Shown here: one piece after another, positions 45,921 to 58,381 of the stretch
How the letters are laid out: each line of letters begins with the position of its first letter
How positions within the stretch are numbered: the first letter of the stretch is position 1
NCBI GenBank assembly: GCA_023053685.1
Contig: JALIGW010000005.1
Coordinates: 51,263,742-51,327,741, forward strand
Length of the DNA: 64,000 bases
Reading direction: 5' to 3'
DNA from: Diadophis punctatus similis
Lineage: Eukaryota > Chordata > Lepidosauria > Squamata > Dipsadidae
The notes under the pieces: model-generated
Told to the model about the DNA's origin: nothing
Seen by the model: only the letters and a program-made list of their open reading frames with translations
Databases searched by the model: none
Position numbers and translations under genes: made by a program

Positions 45921-48709
45921 CAATGTGGAAGACTGTTCAGTGTAAGTGTAAATGCACACGAATTTAAGAAAACTATTTAAAATGATGAAAATATGAAACT
46001 CCATTTTGACAGCCAAGAAAAAAAATCATTTTATAATTCCCATTCACAAGCCACTCTCCTTTAGGAATGTTTTTTTATTCCCGTATCCGTATTTAATTCA
46101 AAGTAAATATGCTCACAGTTCTCCCTTGCATCAAAAATATCACATTATATCCCTAAATAAATTATTATTTTTGAACAAAATGTGTGAATGGATATGTTTT
46201 AAAGTCAGTATTTTTATAAATGAAAAACGAACACAAATGCTCTAGGTTCTGGGTTAATATTATTTGTTCATGATACAATATAACTTTTATTTTGAATATT
46301 TTATCATGAATGATAAACTATAAGTTTTGAGAGAAAGACAAATCCAGCTTGTCTTCATTTTCATATTAAGCAGCTGTCCATAGTCCTAAACATTGAAAAG
46401 GCTCCTACATCCTAGTTATTATAACAATATTTCTGAACAAGCAATGTTTGTTTTTTCTTAACATATCAACCAGCATAATATAAATATAATTATATATGTT
46501 AAAATGTCTTTTCAGTATTCTTCTCCCCCTTTTCCTCCTTTCTCCTTTGTGAAATTAGGTATGAGGATTTTAATTGCTGCAGGACCTGAGGCAGTTCATC
46601 AGAGCAATGGGTTTTGCTTCTTTTTCTCAATATCTGAAATTGACAGAAGTGAAAACAATCACAGATTACCTTCAATTCTGGATATTTGGAATGTGAATGT
46701 TACGATTGAGTAAGAAGTATCCTAAATTAAAAACGGAGTGGAAAACAGAGAAAGTAACATGACATAGAAGTCAGAGAGGTTGTTGAAAGTCCACTGCAGT
46801 TTCTTTTAGATGAGATTCTTCAGCTCACTTAGATGTGGATTGGAAAGAGTATTGATGTAGCAAAAGAACATCTTTTTAAATATTTGCTCATGATTTTATT
46901 TTGTTCTGTTTGTAAACTAGTGTCAGTTTTGGATGGTGTGTGCAATACAAAATTTATTATTTTCACAATATGTTATAAATTGGTAGAGAATTTAGCCATA
47001 GAGGATCACAAAACCCCAATTTGCTGGATTGTTTATATCTTATGCAGAATGACTAATCAGATAACCACATTTTAGCCTAGCTTGTAGCATAAATTAGTCC
47101 TGTGTACTTAAGTACTGTGTATGATTCAGCATATCTTGCAAAGCAGAAAAATTGGTTAATTGAGTAAATCATGTTTAAATAAGTCAAGGAAAGCATATCA
47201 TGCAAAGATAGCCGTTATATACTATGCATTTTTTTAAATAGCATATTTCATTCATTGCTATGCAGTTTATTTTAAAATACTTAGTAATTATTAAATGTAT
47301 TTATGTTTAATGTCAAAATACAATTGCAGTACACTATTATAGAAGCAAAAAAGCAAGATTTCTTCATATCAGTGCTGCTGTTTTTCATAGTGGCTTTGTT
47401 TGGCTTTTCATATATCAACTCAATTTAACACTGCCTAGAAAGAAGTTAATTTTGTGAAAATAACATTTGTTTTCCACACAGATTAAAATGAGACCTAAAG
47501 ATAATCCCAAAGGGAAATCTTTTTAGACAGAAATAGATTTTAACATGATTTATTTATCAAGATTTTTTCTTCAAATTGTTGTTTATATCTGAATAACACT
47601 GAACATTTTATGCATTTTAATCAACAGGATTGTGAAGTAAACATGCAATGCATAAAATAGGCAATTGTGCTAATTGCACTGTTTTATTTTCACTGCAGTA
47701 GAAGGATGTCTTTGCGAATGTAGTCTAGGAATGTCCAATTATCTAATCTTCACTATCAATATTTCCTTGTAATTTCCTAGAAATACTATCATTAGTCATT
47801 TTGCTGCTAGGAAAAATAACTGACTAATAACACTGAAGTAGAATATGATTAGCATTTGGTATAACTTGTGTTTCAATAACTTAAAATCATAAAAAGTATA
47901 TACAACATAAAAATTCTGCCAATATAGGCACAAAATTTCCTTAAGAGTCAATTAAAACGTGCAGTGAAAATGTGCCTACATGTTCTCAGAGTTGTTAGGC
48001 CTTAAGAGATATTCATGTGCATCAATTCCACAACATATATAATATGGTACTGTCTTTTCTCCAGAAAGAATGCCAAATTAGACAATGCTGACTTTTTGTT
48101 TCTGCTCTTTCAATAATGATTTCAATGGTTTGTTTATTTAATTATTAAAAAAGATTTTACATGCAGGTTAAAATTAGCACTAAAATAGGTACTAAGATCA
48201 TTTAACGTCAAAAAGCTTAGTATAACTTTATTGTTTTTTCTTTTCCTTTCTTTTAATATTAAAATAAGGGTGACAAATATAATACTCTGGTCCTGAAGGC
48301 AACACAGAAGAAGATCCTCTCCTGAAGAAAGTTGTTAATGGAGTCATCTCCAAAAGGTCATTAATGACAAGCTCTAATAGAGAGGCAGCCCCTTAACCTT
48401 AAGCCATTTAAGTCTTGAAAGGTCATTGCCAACATCTTTTGTTGTCCTTGATAAGCAATTGGCCACCAGTATAGATTTTTCAGTATTAGTGTGATCTCTG
48501 TACTTTATATCTTAAGACTTTAGCTTGCACAATTCATCTACTGACACATGAAAGCTCATTGGATGTTGGTTGAACAGGTCATTCTTTCTCAGTTCAGCAA
48601 CTTCACAGGATTATTATGGGAATACAACGAGGAATGACTCCTATATATCCAGCCTTGATCTCTTTAAGAAAATATAAGATATAACGGATTCTCAGTCATC
48701 CAGGTCATG
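45921..48709. other. Repeat-poor stretch, candidate conserved non-coding
   Basis: About 2.8 kb with no transposon signature that I can see. The part 47380-47900 has balanced, non-repetitive composition and octamer-like motifs (ATGCAATGCATAAA near 47642). No exon evident. Confidence 0.35.
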
Positions 48710-49109
48710 GTTGTCTCAAAGGTGCTTTTTCAGGAGGAAACTGGACTTTCTTGGTTTTTTTTTCTTTGAAGACATTGTGCTTCTCATCCAAGAAGTTTCT
48801 TCAACTCTGACTGGATGGTGGGGAATGGAAGGATTTATATTTCTTGCAGACAGCTGGTCATTTGCATTATTTTAGAGGGTCATTGAAGCACTTGGAGGTT
48901 TATCTGTGTCCTCAGGGTCACTTGAAGTGTTTCAAAGACCCTCTAAAAGTATGCAGATGACTAGCTATATGCAAGAAATATAAATCCTTCCATTCCCCAC
49001 AAGCAAATAAGAGCTTAAGAAGCTTCTTGGATGAGAAGCAAATTGTTTTCAAAAAAAAAAAAAACCAAGAAAGTCCAGTTGCCTCTTGAAAAAGCACCTT
49101 TGGGATAAC
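48710..49109. mobile_element. Foldback element, ~172-bp inverted arms
   Basis: Left arm 48710-48881 and right arm 48937-49109 are inverted copies of each other, by eye roughly 85% identical (for example GGGGAATGGAAGGATTTATA near 48821 and its complement near 48989), with a 55-bp spacer. Target duplication not identified. Family not recognised. Confidence 0.85.
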
Positions 49110-49185
49110 TAGGGGCTCCTGCCTCTCTTTGTTTTCTAGGTAGCATCTTCTCCTCTTTTCCCAAGATCATTCATACATTCCATTA

Positions 49186-49350
49186 CAAGTACTCCTCAGT
49201 TAATAATGGCAATTGGGCACAGAATTTCCATTGCTAAGTGATGCACTTATAAAGTATGACATCACATGACCACATTGCATAGTGACACACATCTCGGCAT
49301 TTGCTGTTGCTGTCCTTAAGCAAGGACTGTGGGTTGTAAAGTGAAGGTTG
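49186..49350. mobile_element. Diverged TIR MITE fragment ('AGTCCTC' family)
   Basis: After TA it reads CAAGTACTCCTCAGTTAATA and has 'ccattgctaagtgatgca' and 'gacatcacatgaccaca' blocks of the family. The right end is missing. Confidence 0.65.
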
Positions 49351-50331
49351 CACACAAGCTAGTAGGCAGCATGAGTGTGGCATGAGCATGGCAGGGATGA
49401 GAGTGGGTGCTGCTGGGCAGGGGAGGGGGCATAGGTGACTTGTGAGGTGTGATATTGATTTACTTGTGAGATACTGGCAGGGACATTCCTTTTTAGAGGA
49501 AGAGATTCCAAAATAAATTATAACAATGGAAGCAACACATTTTTAACCACTGAAACTCTTGAATATGCAATCTACAATGCATGCTAGCTAAATTAGATAT
49601 GCAATAAATGCAACCAAACAACATTTTACCAGCTAAAAATAACATATATCTGCATACTATCATTATCAGTTATTTATATTTTTGCAATAGTACAATTATT
49701 GTGCATTTTTCTTTATATGAAAATCATATCTGATTTAGTAAGCTATGGTGGCAATTCTGATAACTATTTTTACCCATCAACATTTAAAACCCACATCTAG
49801 ATATGATATTTCTTTGTGTAATTAACTTTTACAACATTACTTTTTAATAGCTTTGTCTTAAACTTGGGGGTAATTTTTACTAATTAACATTCAGAAAACA
49901 TCAATTTAGAGTTTCAGAAGTAAAATAAAATACTGTATTATTTTGTATATTGAGTCTAATATAGAGAATAGAAATTAGTTTAACCCTAATATTGGAAATT
50001 GGAATATTATAAAATTGTAATGGATAATAAGAGACAAGAAGTACCCTACAATTTAGTACAACAAACAATTACAATGCATGGTGAAACAATCACAATTCAT
50101 GGTGAATTGAGCCAATCTCCCATTCTTTCATTCTGTCTTTCCAACCAATAAGTTTTAACCTACTTGCGACTTAGAGTAGGTTACTACTACTCTAATTACT
50201 CCTGTTAGAGTAGTGAAGGAGGAAGAGTAGGAGGCATTCCAGTTATAGAAGGGAATGTCAAGGAGGTACAAGAAGCCTAATTCTGTCAGTAGTGAACTTC
50301 CCATGGAGTGACATGTCCATCTTAAGAGTGC
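49351..50331. other. Unique AT-rich sequence
   Basis: No gene or repeat recognised. Confidence 0.4.
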
Positions 50332-50405
50332 TCCAATACACAATACATGACAATACACAACAATACACGACAATACACAATACACAATACACAACAATAC
50401 ACAAG
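50332..50405 (+). repeat. Tandem ACAATACAC-type repeat
   Basis: Irregular copies of ACAATACAC/ACAATACACGA immediately precede AAGCACATAATAGATTC. In the LINE copy at 19879 the unexpanded sequence is a single CAACAATACACGAGCACATA, so the repeat grew from LINE coding sequence. Confidence 0.9.
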
Positions 50406-51065
50406 CACATAATAGATTCAAACTTAATGTAAACCGCTCCAAGCTCGACTGCAGAAAATACGACTTCAGCAACAGAATGATCAATGCCTGGAACTCACTA
50501 CCTGTCACGGTGTGATTTATTGCCTGTTACATATATATGCAGGAGATGCATCCCTATTTAATATCATGGTTTATTCCTGAGCACGTGATTGATATGTTCT
50601 TGTACGCATGTGTGCATTCCATTCGACGCTCTATCCTTCTTCTTCTGTCTTCCATTGTAGAAAATACACATTTATATCAGAGATGTAAACAAATGAGGAT
50701 TTATTGTTTTTGTACCGAAATAAATATTTTAATTAGAATCTTTAAACTGCGGTTTCATTTCTAATGTCTGATGTCCGGGAAAAGATCAAACATCTCCTCT
50801 GTGAGATTAATTCTCACATCTGTCACTACCTGACTCTGTGGATTCTTCCCCAAACCCCCAAAACTTTAACCTTAGACCGTCTACAGTCGACCTCTCCCCA
50901 TTTCTAAGAGGTCTGTAAGGGCTGTGCATAAGCGCACCACTGTGCCTACCGTCCCTGTCCTACTGTCCTATTGTCCTCTTTTATTGGAACTTTTTACTTA
51001 TGTTATGTTTATACAAACAACTACTATCCTGTACATGTTTGACAAATAAATAAAATAAATAAAAG
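50406..51065 (+). mobile_element. CR1-like LINE 3' end, split by an LTR
   Basis: Codes for RFKLNVNRSKLDCRKYDFSN up to the '...NAWNSLP' block, is broken at 50503 by a 323-bp LTR, then resumes to LSTVDLSPFLRGL, 3' UTR and GACAAATAAATAAAATAAAT. Same family as 19095-20223. Confidence 0.9.
50503..50825 (+). mobile_element. Solo LTR (323 bp)
   Basis: Starts TGTCACGGTGTG, ends CACATCTGTCA, and is flanked by a perfect 5-bp duplication CTACC (50498-50502, 50826-50830). Contains a TATATAT box near 50530 and AATAAA near 50720 in plus orientation. It is unlike the copia LTRs at 10390, so it belongs to a different LTR family (gypsy or ERV type not decidable here). Confidence 0.88.
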
Positions 51066-52699
<1,634 letters not shown>

Positions 52700-53649
52700 G
52701 AAGTATACAGTGGTCGGATTCAAATTTTTAACAACAGGTACTGTGGCCGTGGCTTAGGGCGTGGCTTGGTGGGTGTGGCTAGGTGGTTATGTGACCGGGT
52801 GGGCATGGCTAGGTGGTCATGTGACTGAGTGAGTGGTGAAGGTTGGCAAGTGAAGAAAGCGGGCGAGGAGCGGAGATCAGTAATATTCAGCTACTTTTAA
52901 GAGTGTCTGACACTATAGTTAGTTAGTGTTTAAAATATGTTATGGAAGACGAACAAGTTTCACCAGACAAGACTGAGACTGAGCTGAAAGTGGATTTGAA
53001 AATGACAGCCTATAAGAATGACATGCAAAAGATGTTACATTGTATATATAAAAGAATGGCTGATATTTTCATAATTACAACTAATTAATTGAAAAATAAA
53101 CACTTAAAATGAAAAATACAATTAACAAACCAAGGGAGTTTGTTATTTTGTGCCAGTATTGGCACAAAAATCTTTCCTAGCCAAGACTACTTTACATTAG
53201 CCCAGGTCTTACCTCGACCAACAGTCCCTAATGGAATGCTCTCTCTATAGCAGAGAGAGAGAAGCCAGGGGAAGCCATGTTTAGTCACCTAAGCTTTTTA
53301 AACTTTTCATCTTAAAAATGTACTGAAACTTTTTACAGCCTTATGCATGTTTGTACAAAAAAAAAAGATATAGCACCAAATCATCTAAGAAGTTAGATTA
53401 AGAATGAAATTCATAGGCACATTCACAGAGCAATACTGAATTATTTTTCTGAAATTTATTCCTCAGTTTAAAAAACAGGAATATATGAATTAGGTTCAGT
53501 ATTGGGCTCAGCTTGTACTAAAGTCAAGTAGCTATTCAAGAGTTAGCAGTGTCATGGTTAGAAAAAATGGTAAAGCAACATATAAATTTAAAATCAGAAA
53601 TATTTTTGTAAAGATAAATATAATAAAGGAAATACATATTTAATTTTAC

Positions 53650-54075
53650 AGGTGTTAATAGCAACTAGAATTATGTTTGCACAACAATGGAAAAAGGAAG
53701 AGATCCCTATAGATGAAAATGTAATTAAAAAAATATTACAATGTGCAGAAATGGATAGATTAGAACACTTAAAATTAAAGAGAAGGAAGAAACTGAATAC
53801 TTCTTAACATGGGACTTGTTTATCAATTGCTAACAGACACAGAAGTTAGAAATCTAAAAGTATAAAAGAAAAGACCAATTTAAGGAAAGTTCACTAAAAT
53901 GGATAAACAATTATTATTAGTATATTATCTTATTAATGTTATGAAAAATTGTAATTATACATTACACAAAATTAATTGTACCCAACTGTACACCATGTAA
54001 ATATTTAATTTTTAAATTAATTAAATTTATTTAAAATTTATTTTAAAAAATTGCTTATTTTTTTAAAAAAAAGAG
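53650..54075 (+). pseudogene. L1-like ORF2 C-terminal remnant
   Basis: One frame reads VLIATRIMFAQQWKKEEIPI followed by KILQCAEMDRLEHLKLK and a stop near 53806, matching the pattern ARxxFAxxWKxxxxPxxxxW...MxKL near the end of L1 ORF2. An A/T-rich 3' region with a terminal A-run follows. 5'-truncated and inserted in the hAT element. Confidence 0.55.
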
Positions 54076-54390
54076 CAACTTACCCAAGGCAGGCAGGCAG
54101 ATTCAGGGAGGCTTGGGCTGCACGAAGCAAGGCAGCAGGTAAACTGGAGGCAATTTTTAAAATATTCCCTTCCATGGGGGCCGCCTGGAAGGCCACGGGG
54201 TAGGGAGTAGGGAAGGCAGACAGGCAAGACCGGGGATGGAGGTGGGGGAGCAGTGCAGCGTTGCAGCCTAGGCTGGCCCAGGAGTTGGAACTTGACCAGA
54301 GCTTTCCGCATTGGCGGCAGCAGCTGCAGATAGGCCGGCCGGCCCAGGAGTCTCTCTACCGGGGCTTTCTGTGGTGGTGGCGACGCTAGT

Positions 54391-55040
54391 CAGGCAAGGC
54401 CAGGCACAGAGGGGGAGCACCTAGCTAGCTAGGTCAGGCCCGCGTGCCATGAGCAATGGCAATGCAGTGGCAGTGGTGGCGCTAGCCAGGCAAGGTAGGG
54501 GATGGAGGGGACGGCACCTAGTTAGCTAGGCCAGGCTATGTGCCGCATGCAAAGAGATGCGTCGGGGGTGGCGGTGCTAGCCAGGCAAGGCTGTGGATGG
54601 AGGGGGGCACCTAGTTAGCTAGATCAGGCCCACACACCATGAGCAATGGAGATGCAGCAGTGGTGGTGGTGCTAGCCAGGCAAGGCCGGGGATGGAGGGG
54701 GAAGAACATAGCTAGCTAGGCAAGGCCTGTGTGCCGCATGCAATGGAGATGCAATGGCAGTGGCAGTGCTAGCCAGGCAAGGCCGGGGATGGAGGGAGGC
54801 ACCTAGCGAGCTAGGCCAGGACTGCACGCTGCATGCAAAGAAGACAGAACGGTGGTGGTGCTGCTGCTAGCTAGGCAAGACCGGGAATGGAGCCCCCGTG
54901 TGATGGAGAGGCGGTGGAGCTAGCAGACAAGGCCTGGGATGTGGGGGGGCACCTAGCTAGCTAAGCCATGTGCCATGTGCAATAGAGGTGTGGTGGCGGC
55001 AGTGGAGATAGCAGGCAAGGCCGGGGACGGAGGGGCAGTG
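54391..55040 (+). repeat. ~95-bp minisatellite, about seven units
   Basis: Units begin with CAGGCAAGGCCGGGGATGGA at 54391, 54487, 54582, 54677, 54774, 54873 (TAGGCAAG), 54924 and 55012: spacing 96, 95, 95, 97, 99, 51, 88. Each full unit has an ACCTAGCTAGCTAGG block and a run of GGTGGTGGC ending in GCTAGC. GC-rich and CpG-containing against AT-rich surroundings. Confidence 0.9.
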
Positions 55041-55410
55041 CAGCAGTGGTGGCCTAGGCCGGCCTGGCAGTCGACTCGATCAGGGCTTGCAGCCCTAGGA
55101 CGGCCCCGGGAGTCAAGTCAACTGGAGCCTGCAGGCTCTCACTCACCCAGGGAGATCAGGGCCATGGCAGAAGGCAAGTTAGCAATGGCGGGCAAAGGCA
55201 GGCAGGCAGCAATGGCAGGCAAAGGCAGGTTAGCAGTGGCAGGTGAGCAGGCGAGATGACAAATGACTGGGTGGGGCTGGGTGGGGTGTGCGGGAAGGGG
55301 CGAGGCCAGCCTGTGGTGTAATTTGCCAGTTTTCCGAACTGCACATAATCGTAACAACTGGTTTGCCCGAACTGATCCGAACCAGCTGAATCCCACCCCT
55401 GGAAGCATAC

Positions 55411-55930
55411 TGAATTTTAATAGGAATTAGCAACTACCATCCACACTGCTTTAACATCAAGTCCTTTTGGGAGAGAAACATTGTTGACAAAAATTCTTTC
55501 CATTATGTCCAAAGTCAACTAAACTGAGATTTGTTAAAGAGAGGGCTTACTGAATATCTCCATTTGCAGCTTAAGTGAAAAAGTTTACCCATGCTCTGAA
55601 CTCACCAAATAGTGTGAGGAATAAACTTTCAACTCATTTATCACTGTTCCTCTTATTGTCTCAACAGTAAAATAAAGCTGAGTTTTAACAGTTAGTTTTT
55701 GACCTGATTCCCATTTATTGAACAAACTAAATGTGAGAGAATGTAAAGAGGCTGGGAAAGGAATAAAAACAGTTCCTTTGTAGCTAATCAAATGTAATAA
55801 AAATGTTTCCTAATCCAAGATGACCTTTTGTACTAATGAGCTTCACTGCCTGGCAGATCTATTTCTGCTTTTTGCAAGCTGTCAACTATTTTACCTCTCT
55901 TTGTTACAAAAATACTGCACAAAAAATCCT
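55411..55930. other. Unique sequence
   Basis: Nothing recognised. Confidence 0.35.
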
Positions 55931-56092
55931 CGTTTAGTGACCTTCAGAACTGTAAAGTAAAATAAAATGGAAGGAAGATTGCAAGCACAGTTGTGGTTTC
56001 CCTTGGCAACTGTTTTGCTTAGCAACCAAGTTGCCATTCTTAATTATGGTTGCTAAATGAGAACTATCCATATAGTCCTCATTTATAGTCCA
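55931..56092. mobile_element. Diverged TIR MITE fragment
   Basis: 'cgtttagtgacctt', 'ttgcttagcaaccaagttgcc' and 'ggttgctaaatgag' recall the internal and terminal parts of the TA-type MITE at 42992. Ends are eroded. Confidence 0.5.
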
Positions 56093-56097
56093 ACTCT

Positions 56098-58140
56098 GCT
56101 GCCTCCCTTTTATTCTAGTAACTTCAGCCAATTATCTGTACATGTTTAATCATAGAGAGGTTACTTTTATGCAAAATGTTATAAATGACAGCAGCTGGAT
56201 ATTTTAATTATCATTATTATTATTAAATCAAATATGTATTGTGGAAATCAATTAAAATATTGTCCCCTGGAGTACAACAAATTATATACAAGCTATGGGA
56301 ACAAGCTAAAAAATGAATTGGATGAGCAAGGCAATTTAAAGTATGAGTCTACAAGATGAGTTTCAATACTAATGCAAAGAACAGATTTCTTTGGATCAGG
56401 TATATTTTTCTTCATCTAAGATATATGCAAATACTCTTAAGATGTATAATCTCTAATATATCTCTCCAAGACCAAAGTGGCCTCTGTCTTTGTTTAGTTT
56501 CTTTTTTATGGAATTTCTCAAAAACTGCCAACTCTATCAAAGAGCCCCTTAACAGTTGTTGCATAGACAAGAATCTCATCCACAGACACTAAAAGATATA
56601 GTCAATTTTTCTATAAATTTTGGAGACACTCATGAATCCTAAGGGAATTTTACATTGGTTGTAACAACCTGGTGAGTTAAAGTGGTTGTCAAATAGTGAG
56701 ATTATGGTACCAATTTTCTTTGCCCAAATTAGTTAATCCATGTGTCTCTGAAAATCAGCAGCGTTTACTGTTCATATAGCATACCGGTAATTATAATATA
56801 ATGATTCATTATAATATAATGATTTACAGAATCTCCTTTCTGAAGGATATAAAAGGCAAAGATATTTTTCTGGGTAAGAATTGATATAATACCATTTTTG
56901 AGAACAATACACAAAATAATCACATTAGTGTTCCAAACAAATTACACTTTGAAGAAACTGAGTAAGTAGTTTGCACATGGTTATCAATCAATCAACAAGT
57001 AGCTAAGTATCAGTCACAATCTAGTTGCTTCCTAGAGCAACTGTTACAATTACTCAAAATCAGAAAAATAAACCATTCTTCCCTCTTAACCTAACATTTG
57101 GCTGTAGAAGTATGTCCCCAAATACCTTTATACCTTATTTTGTTGGACTATCATTATCTGATGTACACCATTAATACCAAAATTTAAGAGATTCTACTCT
57201 GCTGCCATTAGATGACCTTGTTCTTGAGTACATTCATATAATTTGGCTACAATAACTGCTTTATTCAATGTCTATCTGTTGCAGCTATTTAACCTCCATT
57301 GTTTTGTGAACACATGTTCTCATTTCCAATCAAATCTACTCTAACTCTCCATATTCACTTGATTCCCTAGTTAATTCCCTAAGTACGTTTATCACATGGA
57401 GCTAGACATTAATTAGGTTATTGTATTCTATTACAAATTTAAACAATTTCATTATATCATTTCAGCATGGAATAAAATATCTATGCAAAACAGTTTATAT
57501 GTAATACAGTACTCAAAAGGCTGGAGATAGACAAGAATGATTGAATGATGCTTTTATGCACTGGTGGGGGAAAACTGATCATTTAAAGGGTGTTGGGGGA
57601 AAACTTTATTATATAGAAATCCATTATTCCACATTCTGCTTTTTACTTTTGTCCGTAAGAAATTAAAACTGTTGAAAAAAAGGCATCAGTGTCCAAGTAG
57701 TGGCCTTAAAAATAGCCTTATTTGTAGTAAATGTGAGGAACTTGATATTGTTTTAAGCACCTGAAACCGAGAAGTGACCATACTTTGCCAAGCTGCAATA
57801 GTAGCTCTTATTGGTTTCCAAACAGGACAGATGTTATCAATCTGAAAACGATCTGCACTTATATAAGAGCTTTTAAAACTGCAGAAAAAGCAACCACAAG
57901 AGTATCTAAATTAAGTACTTTTAAGGTACAAGCTAAAAAAATGGCTAGGCTGAAATTGAATCAAGCTTGTCTACATGCCTAATGATCGAAGTAGGATAAA
58001 AATCAGAAAAATGAGAAGCAGTTTGGTGATCTTCAATTCTCCCTGTCATAAGGAAAAGAAATCTGTAGCTGTTTCCCTCTTTATTAGGTCTGGGAGAAAT
58101 TCTACAACAAAAGTATTTTCGTGATCAAAGAAAAAAAATT
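56098..58140. other. Unique AT-rich sequence
   Basis: No gene or repeat recognised. TATAATATAATGATT is directly repeated near 56792-56825. Confidence 0.4.
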
Positions 58141-58381
58141 AGAGCCGAGGTGGCGCAGTGGTTAAAGTGCAGCACTGCAGGCTACTTCAGCTGACTGCTA
58201 GTTCAGCAGTTCAGCTGTTCAAATCTCACCGGCTCAAGGTTGACTCAGCCTTCCATCCTTCTGAGGTGGGTAAAATGAGGACCCAGATTGTTGGGGGAAA
58301 TATGCTGAACCCTGTAAACCACTTAAAGAGGGCTGTAAAGCACTATGAAGCCTTATATAAGTCTAAGTTCTATTGCTATTG
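58141..58381 (+). mobile_element. MIR-like SINE, best-preserved copy
   Basis: AGAGCCGAGGTGGCGCAGTG head with clear A box (TGGCGCAGTGGTTAAAGTGC) and B box (GTTCAAATCTCACCGGC), 'ctcaaggttgactcagcctt' body, 'tgaggacccagattgttggg' and 'ttatataagtctaagttcta' tail. Least diverged of the set, hence useful as its reference. Confidence 0.92.

Larger units (their letters stand above)
52708..55401. mobile_element. Large hAT element, 2.7 kb, composite
   Basis: Ends CAGTGGTCGGATTCA and, in reverse, CAGGGGTGGGATTCA, flanked by GAAGTATA (52700-52707) and GAAGCATA (55402-55409), an 8-bp duplication with one mismatch. The ends match the 308-bp MITE at 35672. Inside: AT-rich sequence, an L1-like remnant, then a GC-rich roughly 95-bp minisatellite. 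No hAT transposase recognised; a short frame starting near 52943 (MEDEQVSPDKTETELKVDLK) is unidentified. Confidence 0.82.

Noticed and set aside
54391..55040. A CRISPR array
   Set aside because: Units are near-contiguous diverged repeats of about 95 bp without unique spacers, and the genome is eukaryotic.
54975..55433. GC-rich open frames of 62-94 codons
   Set aside because: They fall in the minisatellite and hAT end; composition explains the lack of stops.
58141..58220. A tRNA gene with A and B boxes
   Set aside because: It is the head of a SINE: the same body and tail follow in five other places and the cloverleaf is not completed.
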